A stretch of 64,000 nucleotides of DNA from Actinophytocola sp035995025 (GCA_035995025.1 DASYKY010000062.1:62001-126000), one strand, 5' to 3'; positions 43,430-52,355 are shown, numbered from the stretch's first letter. A program made the numbers and translations. The notes: generated by a model not told the origin, from the sequence alone.

Positions 43430-43804
43430 CTATTCGGACTCATTGCCGGCCTGCCCGTCATGCAGCGAACAAAACGGGGAGCCACGCAGGGCATCGTTCT
43501 TGCACTGCTCGGTGAACCCACTGCCCGCAGTCTTGCCGGCGCACTGGACGGGGTCGCCGAGTGCAGATGGTGTCTGAGTGATCGGCCCGAACAGGTCGTC
43601 GATCCTGGTCAGCCCGAGGGTCGCAGCGAGCAAGGGCAGACGGTCAATGCCTGGCCTGCCTCGCCCGTTCTCCCAGTTTCGGAAATGGATCTTCGTCACT
43701 CCGCACGCCCTGGCGACCGAAGCCGCCGACAGCCGGGCGTGGTGCCGATGCGTTCGCAGGCGGTGCCGGTCGAAAGCGAGTTCTCCGGCCTCGTCGGCGC
43801 TCAC
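43430..43804 (-). CDS. XRE-type phage regulator with C-terminal Cys/His cluster
   Basis: 124 residues with GTG start at 43804. The N-terminal HTH reads RLRTHRHHARLSAASVARACGVTKIHFRNWENGRGRPGIDRLPLLAATLG, of the Cro/CI family. The C-terminal half ends with VQCAGKTAGSGFTEQCKNDALRGSPFCSLHDG, a short zinc-finger-like cluster similar to that in the integrase-linked protein. It may be repressor or Cro. The GTG overlaps the stop of the 30-residue gene upstream (GTGA). Confidence 0.85.
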   Translation of the reverse strand: MSADEAGELAFDRHRLRTHRHHARLSAASVARACGVTKIHFRNWENGRGRPGIDRLPLLAATLGLTRIDDLFGPITQTPSALGDPVQCAGKTAGSGFTEQCKNDALRGSPFCSLHDGQAGNESE

Positions 43805-43893
43805 CGCGACTCACCGCTAAATAGGATGCGCAGCAGCTCCGCGTACTCCGCGGCTGTGATCCCCTCTGTGTCAAAGTCGACCTGATCTAACAT
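43801..43893 (-). CDS. 30-residue small protein coupled to the XRE gene
   Basis: MLDQVDFDTEGITAAEYAEL ... LRILFSGESR from ATG at 43893, with GGGAG a few bases upstream. It ends with TGA overlapping the GTG of the regulator. The tight coupling, good ribosome site and acidic helix favour real expression as a small protein or leader peptide. Confidence 0.6.
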   Translation of the reverse strand: MLDQVDFDTEGITAAEYAELLRILFSGESR

Positions 43894-44798
43894 CGCTACT
43901 CCCATCAAGGAATAGCAAACGGCCGAGCATGAGCGGCCAAACTAACAACGACTACTAAAAATATGCGCATAGCCGTGTTGCTTGGGTCCGTTCACACTCG
44001 GCCGGTAAGCCGTAGGCCGGAGCCTCTATCCGCTAGCCAGTACATTTTTTCGCCAGAGGCGGGAGGAGTTACCGTCTCCTCGCTTACGTCAATCCCGTGG
44101 CTAGGACTCGTGTTTGCGGCGGTTTGCTGTCTACTTATCAATCTTGGATCATCCAGTCAAGCATACCGATAAAGTCGCGAGCAATCCCCCTGTAGTCAGC
44201 TGCGGATGCCGCGTGGTCGGTGATCGCTCGTACGCTCTCCGCACGCTCGCCAACCGACCGTGACGACTCTCCACATCTTCTCGTTCCCAGATGCCAGATG
44301 GCAGCCCAGCTGCATCTTGACGTAGGCAACGCCGTCAACGGCCCGATGGACGCGGCACCAGGGTGCGAGGTCTCCTCGGTTGTCAGAGAAGCGTCAGTAA
44401 CTGATTCCGCGGCATCTCATTTGCTGCCAGCAATCGGAATTTCTGCAGGTCAGTCCTGCCAGGACACTAGGGGTGAGTCCACTGATCCAAATGGGCCACC
44501 TCCTGCGACAATGGCTAAGCAGAGGGTGCGCCGATCGGGTGAACCCGACGCGCCGAGTGTCACCCGAAAGTGTGAACTACGGCGTTGTCATGCCATGATG
44601 GACAGGCAACACCGGTTAGCTTTATTCAGCTAGCAAGGACACGCAGAGTGCACGACACTGACGTCTGCGTGGTGTCGTGAGTGCAGAGAGTAAAGAAGAT
44701 GGGGTTGCAGGTTCAGGCCTGACGACCAGGAGGTAGCCACCCCGTGAGTGCCTCTCTCACGGACAACGGCGACTGACCAGCCTGATCGCCAGCCTGGG
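43894..44798. other. Stretch without a convincing gene; possible decayed gene at 44.14-44.42 kb
   Basis: About 0.9 kb, lower in GC. On the minus strand, one frame reads DNRGDLAPWCRVHRAVDG and VAYVKMQLGCHLASGNEKM (about 44.40-44.27 kb), and another continues ESVRAITDHAASAADYRGI ending LDWMIQD (stop near 44138). A single frameshift between the two would make one protein, so this may be a decayed gene. A 10-codon plus-strand frame at 44744-44776 has an AGGAGG but is very short. Phage early promoters are expected here but none can be fixed. Confidence 0.35.
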
Positions 44799-44978
44799 TC
44801 AACCTAGGTCGAGAAGGGCCCGCAGGGTCCACGCGAACAACCCGGCTGACACTGCGGCGGCCGGGTTGTTTTGCGTAAGCGCAACAAACTCGGCTGCCAG
44901 CGCCGTTGCCGTAAGCACGCGGACTAGCTGTTCGGGATCCTCTGGAGGTTGCCCTGCAGGAACCGATGGCAGGGCCAT
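44799..44978 (-). CDS. Small prophage protein near attR
   Basis: 59 residues from ATG at 44978 with GAGGAG about nine bases upstream (frame open to 45113). Reads PSVPAGQPPEDPEQLVRVL ... AEFVALTQNNPAAAVSAGLF then LRALLDLG: an N-terminal Pro-rich part and amphipathic helices. Not recognised. It reads toward the middle of the element, away from attR. Confidence 0.45.
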   Translation of the reverse strand: MALPSVPAGQPPEDPEQLVRVLTATALAAEFVALTQNNPAAAVSAGLFAWTLRALLDLG

Positions 44979-45289
44979 GGCGGTGAAGCTCCTCTCGCTG
45001 ATGCCGGCCTGATCCCCAACGGACCGAGGTCCGGCTGGACCCGTTCCAGACTTGCCAGGAACGGGAGACGGTGCAGCGAGTGGGAGCCCTTTGTCCGCGT
45101 AATGCCGAGACATCGACTCTCGCGCTCAAGAGCGTATCGGCGGTTCCCGCAAGTTCGGCGCGCGACACGGCGTGTCGGACCGAATGAGTCGATCCGAACG
45201 TGAGGCTCGCTACGCTTCGCGCCAAAGGAGTCCGGATCGAATCTGTACCGTTATAATCTCGTGACCTTCCTCAGCTGCAGTTTCGAACC

Positions 45290-45356
45290 TCAGGCCACTT
45301 GGACCTGAAACGGGACCGGCAGTACCCCTGGTGACCCATCGGCCATGGTGCCTCGG
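45290..45356. other. attR with core at 45351-45356
   Basis: The six-base core CCTCGG matches attL. To its right the tadA 5' part continues. On the phage side (45290-45350, minus strand), the sequence holds the missing 3' end of int: from the core it reads GTMADGSPGVLPVPFQVQVA then a TGA at 45290-45292. Excision would restore that end to int and the original attB in tadA. Confidence 0.82.
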
Positions 45357-46179
45357 CGCCGCGGACCTCGCCGACGACGATGCGGTCGGGTCGCATGCGC
45401 AGGCCTTGGCGGACGAGGTCGGCGAGCGTGACCTCGCCGGCGCCCTCGACGTTCGGCGGGCGGGCGATGAGGCGGACGAACTGCGGGTGGTCGGGCTGGA
45501 GCTCGCCGGCGTCCTCGACGGTGACGATCCGTTCGTGGTGACCGACCCGGCCGAGGAGGGCGCTGAGCAGGGAGGTCTTGCCAGCGCCGGTGCCACCGGT
45601 GACGACGAACGCGAGGCGCGCGTCGATGATGGCCTCGAGGAGGCCGTGGGTGCGCTCGTCAAAGGTGCCGAGCCGCCGCAGCGAGTCGAGGTCGTGGCCG
45701 GCGCGGCGCAGGACGCGCAGCGAGAGGCAGGTGCCGTCGGCGGCGACGGGCGGGAGGACGGCATGCAGGCGTACGCGGCCGAGCGCGCCTGCCGGTAGCC
45801 AGGCGTCGACGAAGGGCTGGGCGTCGTCGAGGCGACGCCCGCAGATGAGGGCGAGCCGCTGGGCGAGGCGGCGGACGGCGTCCTCGTCGGGGAAGGTGAC
45901 GTCCGTGCGGCGGAGCCCGCCGTCGCCGTCGAGCCAGACCTGGTCGGGCGCGGTGACGAGGACGTCGGTGGTACCGGGCGCGCGGAGGAGCGGGTCGAGC
46001 GGGCCGGCGCCGACGAACTCCTGGCGCATGAGGTGGAGGGCATGGAGGACGTCCGCGTCACCGACGATGCCGCCGGCCTCTTCGCGGACGGCTCGCGCGA
46101 CTTCGGCTGGTGTGATCTTGTTGCCGCTGCTCGCCAGGCGACTGCGGACGCGGTTCACGAGGTCGACGGGGACGCTCAT
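45351..46179 (-). pseudogene. tadA: 5' part of tadA (CpaF/TadA secretion ATPase) truncated at attR
   Basis: 276 native residues from ATG at 46179. The ATPase domain has FVVTGGTGAGKTSLLSALLG (Walker A) and ends in RIVVGEVRGAE, the Walker B region, where the prophage begins. In the lysogen the frame runs on for 26 phage-encoded residues to 45271. The complete gene rebuilt by joining with 21061-21377 is 381 residues, a typical actinobacterial TadA length. It powers Flp/Tad pilus assembly with TadB and TadC. The ATG overlaps the stop of a repeat-derived frame upstream. Confidence 0.93.
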
Positions 46180-47711
46180 GGCCTGACTCGCGGTCGCTTG
46201 TGGACAGTCGGGCGGTCGGGTCGATCGGAGGCTGGGTGGCAGACCGGCGGTGAGGTGTCGGGGACGGCCAGGCGCACATGGGCCATGTCGTCTATGGGGT
46301 CGGCCTGGGTGATCTTGGCGCCGCTCCTCGTAGCGCGGCTGCTGATGTGGTCCACGAGTTCGGCGGGGATGGTCATGGCGCGACTCGCATCTGGTGTCGG
46401 TTGCGTGACAGTCGGACGTGCGGATCGATCACAGCCTGGGCAACAGACCGACGGCACGGTGTTGGGGACGGCCAGGCTCAGCTGAACCGGGTCGTGGACC
46501 ATCCCGATGGGTTCGGCATGGGCGAGATTGCCGCTGCTCCTCGTATTGCGGTCGCCGGCGGGGATGGTCATGGCGCGACCCGCATTCGGTGCCGGTTGCG
46601 TGACAGACGAGCGTTCGGGGCGACCGGATGCTGGGCGATGGATCGGCGATGCGCCGACGGCGGCCAGGCGGACCTGAGCCGCGCTGTAGACCACTCCCGC
46701 GAGTTCGGGATGGGCGATCTTGGTGCCGCTCCGCGAAAAGCGGACGCGGGCATGGCGCGCGAGGTCGGCGGGGATGGTCATGACGCGACCCGCATTCGGT
46801 GTCGGCTGCATGACAGGCGAGTGCTCCGAGCGACCAGATGCTGGGCGATGGATCGGCGATGCACCGAGGCAGGCCGGGCTTACCTGAGCCGGATCATGGA
46901 CCACTCTTGCGAGTTCGAGACGAGCGATCTTGGTGCCGCTCCTCGCAAAGCGCTTACAGACGCGGTGGGCGGGGATGGTCTTGACGCGACTCGCAGCTCG
47001 TGCCGGCTGCGTGACAGACGAGCGCTCGGGACGACCGGACGTCAGGCGATAGACCGGCGACGCATCGACCGCGGCCACGCTCACCTGAGCCGGATCATGG
47101 ACCACCCCTGTGAGATCGGGACGGGCGATCTTGGTGCCGCTCCTCGCAAAGCGCTTACAGACGCGGTGGGCGGGGATGGTCATGGCACGACTCGCATCTG
47201 CATCTGGTGCCGGCTGCGTGACAGACGAGCGCTCGGGGCGACTGGATGCTGGGTGGCGGACTGGTGGTGATGCCTCGGCGACGGCTCGGCGGGCAAGGAT
47301 CCGGTTGCGGGCGGATCTCGCCGAAAGCGGCCGAGGAGGCGTTGCTCGCTCAGGGGCGCCGGTGCGGGCGTCGATGGTGGCCGTCATGACGCGCGCCGGC
47401 ATCGAGAGTCGCGTATGGACAGTGCACGAGGGCGAGAGGTGAGTGGCGATGCCCGATGCCTTTGTGGACGCTGTGGTCGCTTGGGGCACCGATTGGACGA
47501 TGCCTTTCGTGGGAACGGGTTGTGGGCTATTTCGGTGGTGGTCATGATGCGGCTCGGAGAGGGGTTGGGAGTGGATGGGTGGCGCAGGGTTCGCAGACCA
47601 GTGGGGCGCCTGGATAGGCCGGGCACGGTTGGGCTGAGACCGGGCACCACGGCTGGGGGCGGGTCGGCAGGTTCAGCTGGCGGGGCGCGATGAAGGAGGG
47701 TGGGCGGGTCA
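46180..47711. repeat. ~1.5 kb of degenerate ~200-bp tandem repeats derived from the tadA 5' end
   Basis: Minus-strand ATG-like positions recur at 46376, 46571, 46781, about 46982 (ATG changed to AAG), 47183, 47387 and 47545, spaced 197, 195, 210, 201, 201, 204 and 158 bases. After each, sequences such as MTIPAELVDHISSRATRSGA and MTIPADLARHARVRF resemble the TadA start MSVPVDLVNRVRSRLASSGN. The 46926-46980 and 47127-47181 segments appear identical. Frames on both strands (437 codons minus, 330 codons plus) stay open because most unit lengths are multiples of three. Orientation matches tadA, and the real gene is the last unit. Confidence 0.85.
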
Positions 47712-48812
47712 TCACGCGGCTCGCAAGGTTCGGGTGGTGCGCAGGGGCTGTGCGGCCAGGGCCGCGAGGACGGTTCTGGCCGCCGTCGCCAGGGGGCCTC
47801 TTGGCCTTGGGGTGAAGTCGCCTCGGTCGAGGGATTGGGACAGGTTTGGTTCGGGGCGCATCGTGGTCAGCAGCGGGACGTCGACGGCTTTTGCCACCTC
47901 TTGGGGGTGGAGGGAACCGGGAGCCGGGCCGCGAACCACCAGTTGGGCCTGCGCGCCCAGCTCGGCCAGGCGTTCGGCGAGCAGGCGGGCCGAGACGCAT
48001 GCCCGGACCTCGCCGGGGACGACTATCACGGTCAGATCCGCCCGGCTCAGGGCCGCCTGGGCGGCTGGGTCCAGCGCTCTCGGAAGGTCGCAGACCACGG
48101 TCTCGCCTGCGCGGCGGCCCGCTTCCAGGACGGCAGCCACCGCGTCGGGGGCCGGGGCTTTGCCTTTTCTGGCGCCGGACAGCACCGTCAGGCGGGTTGT
48201 TCCCCTCGTCCTGCTCGGGAGGGCGTCGTGGAGGCTGGAGGCCGCGACCCTGCCGGCGCGCAGGTGCATGTCGGGCCAGCGCAAGCCCTGTTCGGACTCC
48301 GCACCCAGGACCAGGTCCAGGCCACCGCCCAGCGGGTCGCAGTCGATCAGCAGCGCGCTCTGGTTCAGGCGCAGGGCCGTCAGGCCCAGGGCCGCCACGA
48401 GGACCGACGCGCCCGCGCCGCCTCGGCCGCCCACCACCGCCACGGCTCTGCCTGTCGTGGGAGCCGGGGCTTCCGTGGCGTCGGCAAGGGCGCTCACCAG
48501 CCATGGCTCGGCGCCGGGCAGTTCCAGGACGCGTTCTGCGCCGATCTCCACCGCGCGTTCCCACAGGCTCTTCGGTGCCGGCTCGGCGCACACCACGACC
48601 ACCGCGTCGCGACGGGGCAGGCCGGCCTTCTCGCAGGCCTCGGAGCCCGCGGCGTCCAGCAGGACGAGCGGCGCCGTCGACCAGCGCAGGCGGGCCGCGG
48701 CCGGGTCGGGAACGCATTCCAGGTCGCAGCCGGCGGCGGCCGCCAGCTTCAGCACGTCGTCGAGCAGGTCCTCGTCCCCGACGAAGGCCATCGGGCGGTT
48801 CGGGTCCACCAT
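47712..48812 (-). CDS. ssd: Septum-site-determining protein Ssd (CpaE-like, Tad locus)
   Basis: 366 residues from ATG at 48812 with AAGGGGG four bases upstream. The N-terminal ~110 residues form a receiver-like domain (AFVGDEDLLDDVLKLAAAAG). The ParA/MinD-like domain has a deviant Walker A lacking lysine (VVGGRGGAGAS) and IDCDPLGGGLD. Homologues (Rv3660c) precede tadA and are thought to localise the Tad machinery and influence septation. Here the repeat array separates it from tadA. Confidence 0.88.
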   Translation of the reverse strand: MVDPNRPMAFVGDEDLLDDVLKLAAAAGCDLECVPDPAAARLRWSTAPLVLLDAAGSEACEKAGLPRRDAVVVVCAEPAPKSLWERAVEIGAERVLELPGAEPWLVSALADATEAPAPTTGRAVAVVGGRGGAGASVLVAALGLTALRLNQSALLIDCDPLGGGLDLVLGAESEQGLRWPDMHLRAGRVAASSLHDALPSRTRGTTRLTVLSGARKGKAPAPDAVAAVLEAGRRAGETVVCDLPRALDPAAQAALSRADLTVIVVPGEVRACVSARLLAERLAELGAQAQLVVRGPAPGSLHPQEVAKAVDVPLLTTMRPEPNLSQSLDRGDFTPRPRGPLATAARTVLAALAAQPLRTTRTLRAA

Positions 48813-48931
48813 GCCCCCCTTGAGCTGGTCGTTTCGCTGCGGCAGGCGGGTGCCTGGCCGCGTTGCCACGATCGCCCGGGTTCGCGGGGACGACAACGCT
48901 TCAAGATCGACATGTGGACAGCCGCGCGAGT

Positions 48932-48994
48932 TGTGGACAACTCGGGAGGCCGGAGTAGGGACGACCCCCGTCAGGGGGGAGAGACGGGGGTCGT
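48932..48994. promoter_or_regulatory. DnaA-box-like 9-mer and hairpin in the ssd-HAD divergent region
   Basis: A perfect TGTGGACAA at 48932-48940 (with TGTGGACAG at 48913) is followed by a 12-bp inverted repeat (48961-48972 and 48983-48994, ACGACCCCCGTC arms). The gap to the HAD start (49173) probably contains promoters for both divergent genes, but no clear -10/-35 is visible. Confidence 0.45.
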
Positions 48995-49172
48995 CGAAGG
49001 TTCAGCTCCGGGGGGTCGAGCTGAACCCAATCCAGCACAATTGCCGGACACCTCCACTGTATCCCCCAGCGTCGGGGTCGTGGTTGCAAGTTGCTCGAAC
49101 GAGTTGCCGGCGCGTCAGTTGTCACATCCGCACCTGGCGGCGAACGTCATCCTCGCTACCTATGCTGGCCGG

Positions 49173-49964
49173 GTGACCAACGCCGCCGCGTTCTTCGACC
49201 TGGACAAGACGGTGATCGCCAAGTCGAGCACGCTGGCGTTCAGCCGACCCTTCTTCCGCAACGGCCTGATCAACCGGCGGGCCGTGCTCAAGGGTGCCTA
49301 CGCGCAGTTCGTCTTCGCCGCCTCCGGGGCCGACGCCGACCAGGTCGAGCGCATCCGGGCGCACCTCGCCGCGCTGTGCACGGGCTGGGACGTGGCCCAG
49401 GTGCGCGCGATCGTCGACGAGACGCTGCACGACATCGTCGACCCGCTCGTCTACGCCGAGGCCACCGAGCTCGTCGCCGAGCACAAGGCGGCCGGGCGGG
49501 ACGTGGTGATCGTGTCCGCGTCCGGAGCCGAGGTCGTCACGCCGATCGCGGAGATGATCGGCGCCACGCACAGCATCGGCACCCGCATGGTGGCCGCGAA
49601 CGGCCGCTACACCGGCGAGATCGAGTTCTACTGCTACGGCGAGAACAAGGCCGCCGCGATCAAGGATCTCGCCGCCGAGCGCGGCTACGACCTCGCCGCG
49701 TGCCACGCCTACTCCGACTCCGTCACCGACCTGCCGATGCTGGAGGTGGTCGGCCACCCGACGGTCGTCAACCCCGACAAGGGGCTGCGCGCGCTCGCGG
49801 CCGAACGCGGCTGGCCGGTGCTCGAGTTCACCAAGCCCGTGTCGCTGCGCTCGAGGTTCCCCATGCCCACCGGAACGACCGTCGCGGTGACCGCGATCGG
49901 CCTCGGTGCGATAGCCACGGCAGGGGCCACGTGGTACGGGATCCACCGCCGCCGGAAGCGGTGA
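49173..49964 (+). CDS. HAD-superfamily subfamily IB hydrolase (Rv3661-like)
   Basis: 263 residues, GTG at 49173. Motif I is FFDLDKTV (nucleophile Asp), motif II VIVSAS, motif III AAIKDLAAERG and motif IV YSDSVTDLPML. Family members are SerB-like phosphatases with an added C-terminal membrane helix, here TTVAVTAIGLGAIATAGATWYG followed by basic residues. It hydrolyses small phosphoesters; the substrate is unknown. It lies beside ssd, as in mycobacteria, and upstream of the candidate Ms1 RNA. Confidence 0.88.
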   Translation: MTNAAAFFDLDKTVIAKSSTLAFSRPFFRNGLINRRAVLKGAYAQFVFAASGADADQVERIRAHLAALCTGWDVAQVRAIVDETLHDIVDPLVYAEATELVAEHKAAGRDVVIVSASGAEVVTPIAEMIGATHSIGTRMVAANGRYTGEIEFYCYGENKAAAIKDLAAERGYDLAACHAYSDSVTDLPMLEVVGHPTVVNPDKGLRALAAERGWPVLEFTKPVSLRSRFPMPTGTTVAVTAIGLGAIATAGATWYGIHRRRKR

Positions 49965-50101
49965 CCGACCTCCACCCACATGGCGGTACCGGGACCCGGG
50001 GCACACCGCATATGAGCTGCGGAAAGAGCCTGCAGAATACGCTTACGAAGAGTGTTCGTCGACACCTGTCCGGCTCTGTAACGGTGCACCGGATTGTGGC
50101 C

Positions 50102-50130
50102 TTGAAGTGACCTCTCTCACTGGGTAGAAA
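50102..50130 (+). promoter_or_regulatory. Promoter of the candidate Ms1 RNA
   Basis: TTGAAG (50102-50107) and TAGAAA (50125-50130), with 17 bases between, resemble a vegetative sigma promoter. Transcription would begin at about 50137. Confidence 0.6.
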
Positions 50131-50136
50131 GGACAT

Positions 50137-50393
50137 GCGGAACCTCGATCGGCCAGGGTCGAAGCGGAAGAGAAGCTCCGGCCACCCCGGTGGGGCTCCG
50201 TGCACAGAACACCGGGCACCCACGCGCAGCCAGCCGCGGGAGGCATGTCGTCAAGGGACTGCGTACCGGGACGCCGGACGCCGAGGCCAGGTAGGTACGA
50301 CACTGTTGCACGCTTGGTAACCCGAGTGCTCTGTGCGGGCGAATTTGGGCGATCCCGCCCACGGCGACGTGGGCCGGGATCGCCCTTATTTAT
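50137..50393 (+). ncRNA. Candidate Ms1-type RNA polymerase-binding RNA with terminator
   Basis: About 250 bases between the promoter at 50102-50130 and a strong terminator (stem 50347-50363 with 50368-50385, then TTATTTAT). No credible frame exists here. In mycobacteria the abundant Ms1 (MTS2823), about 300 nt, lies directly downstream of the Rv3661 homologue. The location, size and terminator agree; the sequence itself was not compared with known Ms1 RNAs, so structure is unverified. Ms1 RNAs bind RNA polymerase core in stationary phase. Confidence 0.55.
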
Positions 50394-50528
50394 GCCCGGT
50401 CCGGCCACCCTCCATCTGGGCCGATTGCGCACTTGCCGCCCCGTCCGTTACGTGGGTAACTTACCGGTGCTGTTAGCTCTCGGTTAAGAGGTTACGAGTG
50501 CCCCTGCTGGCCGGCCCGGGAGGCCGTT

Positions 50529-52355
50529 GTGCCCATGTCTCGTTCTTTAGCCCGTCGCGGTCTGTCCGTCGCGATCGCCGTGATCGCCTGTTCGGCAATG
50601 GTTAGCGGGGTGAGCAAGGCGGACGTCCCGGCCGCATCTGGCGGCGAGGACGCCCTTCTCGCGCAGGCGCGGCAGCAGCTGCGTGGCCTGTCGCTCGACC
50701 AGAAGATCGCCCAGCTGTTCGTGATCTCCGTGTGGGGCCAGTCCGCCGACGACCCCGACCCCACGAACAAGGAGAACTACGGCGTCGACACGCCGGCCCA
50801 GGTGATCGAGAAGTACGGCGTCGGCGGCGTCATCTACTTCAACAACAGCACGACGGACAACGTCGACAGTCCCCGCCAGCTCGCCGCGTTCTCGAACGGG
50901 CTGCAGCGCGCCGCGGTCGGCCACAACACGCATCTCCCGCTGATCGTCGCGATCGACCAGGAGGGCGGCAACGTCACCCGGCTCGAGTCGCCCGCGACGG
51001 AGTATCCGGCGAGCATGGCGATCGGCGCCGGGCGCAGCACCGCGGACGCCAAGAAGCTCGCCACCGTCAACGCGGCCGAGCTGCGCGCGATGGGCATCAA
51101 CCAGAACTTCGCGCCGGACTCGGACGTCAACTCCAACCCGCTGAACCCGGTCATCGGCGCCCGCAGCTTCTCCTCGAAGCCGGATCTCGCGAGCAGCCTC
51201 GTCACCGCCGAGATCGACGGCTACCAGCGCGGCAGCAAGAAGCTGGCGCAGACCGTCTCCTCGGCGGCCAAGCACTTCCCTGGCCACGGCGACGCGGCGA
51301 CCGACAGCCACACCAGCCTGCCGATCATCGACCGCACCGAGGCCGAGTGGCGCGAGTTCGACCTGCCGCCGTTCCGTGCCGCGGTCCAGGCCGGCATCGA
51401 CTCGATCATGACCGCACACATCGAGGTGCCCAGCCTCGATGCGACCGGCGTGCCGGCCACGCTGTCGAAGCCGATCATGACCGGGTTGCTGCGCAACGAG
51501 CTGGGCTACGACGGCGTGGTCGTCACCGACGCGCTCGGCATGGGCGGCGCGAACGTCTTCCCGCCCGAGGAGATCCCGGTGATGGCGCTCGAGGCGGGCG
51601 TCGACCAGCTGCTCATGCCGCCGAACCTGGACGTCGCGATCAACGCGGTGCGCGCCGCGGTGGACAGCGGGCGGCTGACCGAGCAGCGCATCGACGAGAG
51701 CGTGCTGCGGATCCTCAAGCTCAAGCTGAAGCGGGGCATCCTCACCCATCCGTTCGTCGACGAGAAGAAGGTCGACCGGACCGTCGGCACGCCGGCGCAC
51801 CTCGGCGCGATCCAGCAGATCAGCGACCGCACCACGACGGTCGTGCGCAACGACGCGAACCTGCTGCCGTTCGCGGGCGCCCCGGCGAAGGTCCTGGTCA
51901 CCGGCGTCGGCGACACGGTGATCACCAACCGCAGCCCGGAGTGGCTGCGGGACAGCATGAACCGGCGCGGCTCGGCCGCGACCGCGCTGCCGACCGGGCT
52001 GAGTCCCACCCAGGCGACCATCGACCAGACCGTTGCGGCGGCGAACCAGAACGACGTGACGGTGGTGCTGACCAACAACCTGTCCGGCAGGCCGCAGCAG
52101 CGGGCGCTCGTCAGCGCGCTGCTCGCGACGGGCAAGCCGGTCGTGGCCGTGGCAAGCCAGATCCCGTACGACGCGGGCTTCGTGGACGCGCCCACCTGGC
52201 TCGCGACCTACAGCTGGCGGGCGGTCTCGATGGAGTCGCTGGCGAAGGTCCTCTACGGCGAGGCGTCGCCGCACGGCACGCTGCCGGTGGACGTCCCGGC
52301 CGGGGACGACCCCGCCACGATCCTGTACCCCTTCGGGACGGGGCTGACGTGGTAA
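50529..52355 (+). CDS. nagZ: Secreted family 3 beta-N-acetylglucosaminidase
   Basis: 608 residues with a signal peptide (residues 1-32). GH3 NagZ signature AAKHFPGHGD (Lys248 onward) with the loop aspartate-histidine dyad (TDSHTSLP), and the catalytic nucleophile Asp334 in VVVTDALGM. It removes non-reducing GlcNAc from cell-wall fragments. A GH3 C-terminal domain follows (residues ~420-600). It begins the recycling operon; the 130-base gap before it carries the end of the Ms1 region. Confidence 0.92.
   Translation: MPMSRSLARRGLSVAIAVIACSAMVSGVSKADVPAASGGEDALLAQARQQLRGLSLDQKIAQLFVISVWGQSADDPDPTNKENYGVDTPAQVIEKYGVGGVIYFNNSTTDNVDSPRQLAAFSNGLQRAAVGHNTHLPLIVAIDQEGGNVTRLESPATEYPASMAIGAGRSTADAKKLATVNAAELRAMGINQNFAPDSDVNSNPLNPVIGARSFSSKPDLASSLVTAEIDGYQRGSKKLAQTVSSAAKHFPGHGDAATDSHTSLPIIDRTEAEWREFDLPPFRAAVQAGIDSIMTAHIEVPSLDATGVPATLSKPIMTGLLRNELGYDGVVVTDALGMGGANVFPPEEIPVMALEAGVDQLLMPPNLDVAINAVRAAVDSGRLTEQRIDESVLRILKLKLKRGILTHPFVDEKKVDRTVGTPAHLGAIQQISDRTTTVVRNDANLLPFAGAPAKVLVTGVGDTVITNRSPEWLRDSMNRRGSAATALPTGLSPTQATIDQTVAAANQNDVTVVLTNNLSGRPQQRALVSALLATGKPVVAVASQIPYDAGFVDAPTWLATYSWRAVSMESLAKVLYGEASPHGTLPVDVPAGDDPATILYPFGTGLTW

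Larger units (their letters stand above)
21378..45356. mobile_element. Integrated prophage with siphovirus-type structural genes, serine integrase, inserted in tadA
   Basis: The element spans 23,973 bp from one 6-bp core copy to the next. It carries integrase, small regulators, Prim-Pol replication protein, HNH/TerS/TerL packaging, portal-protease-capsid polyprotein, connectors, tail tube, chaperones, tape measure, tail tip and fibre. Nearly all genes run on the minus strand with tight ATGA/GTGA/TGATG overlaps. GC content is visibly lower and more mixed than in the flanks, especially at 23.8-24.7 and 43.8-44.8 kb. I find no endolysin, portal-independent capsid gene, or second recombinase. The long non-contractile-type tape measure and absence of sheath genes suggest a siphovirus. 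Confidence 0.95.

Noticed and set aside
44744..44776. 10-codon plus-strand frame with AGGAGG
   Set aside because: Too short to call a gene; mentioned in the surrounding stretch.
46278..47270. 330-codon plus-strand frame and 437-codon minus-strand frame across the repeat array, as possible genes
   Set aside because: Both arise from the same repeats with unit lengths in multiples of three; neither has a convincing start or known domain. Kept as a repeat feature.
46180..47711. CRISPR-like array
   Set aside because: Units are ~200 bp, degenerate and without regular unique spacers; they derive from tadA.
50102..50393. c-di-AMP or other riboswitch upstream of the cell-wall hydrolase nagZ
   Set aside because: A complete terminator and a 130-base gap precede nagZ, no known riboswitch core is seen, and gene order favours Ms1.
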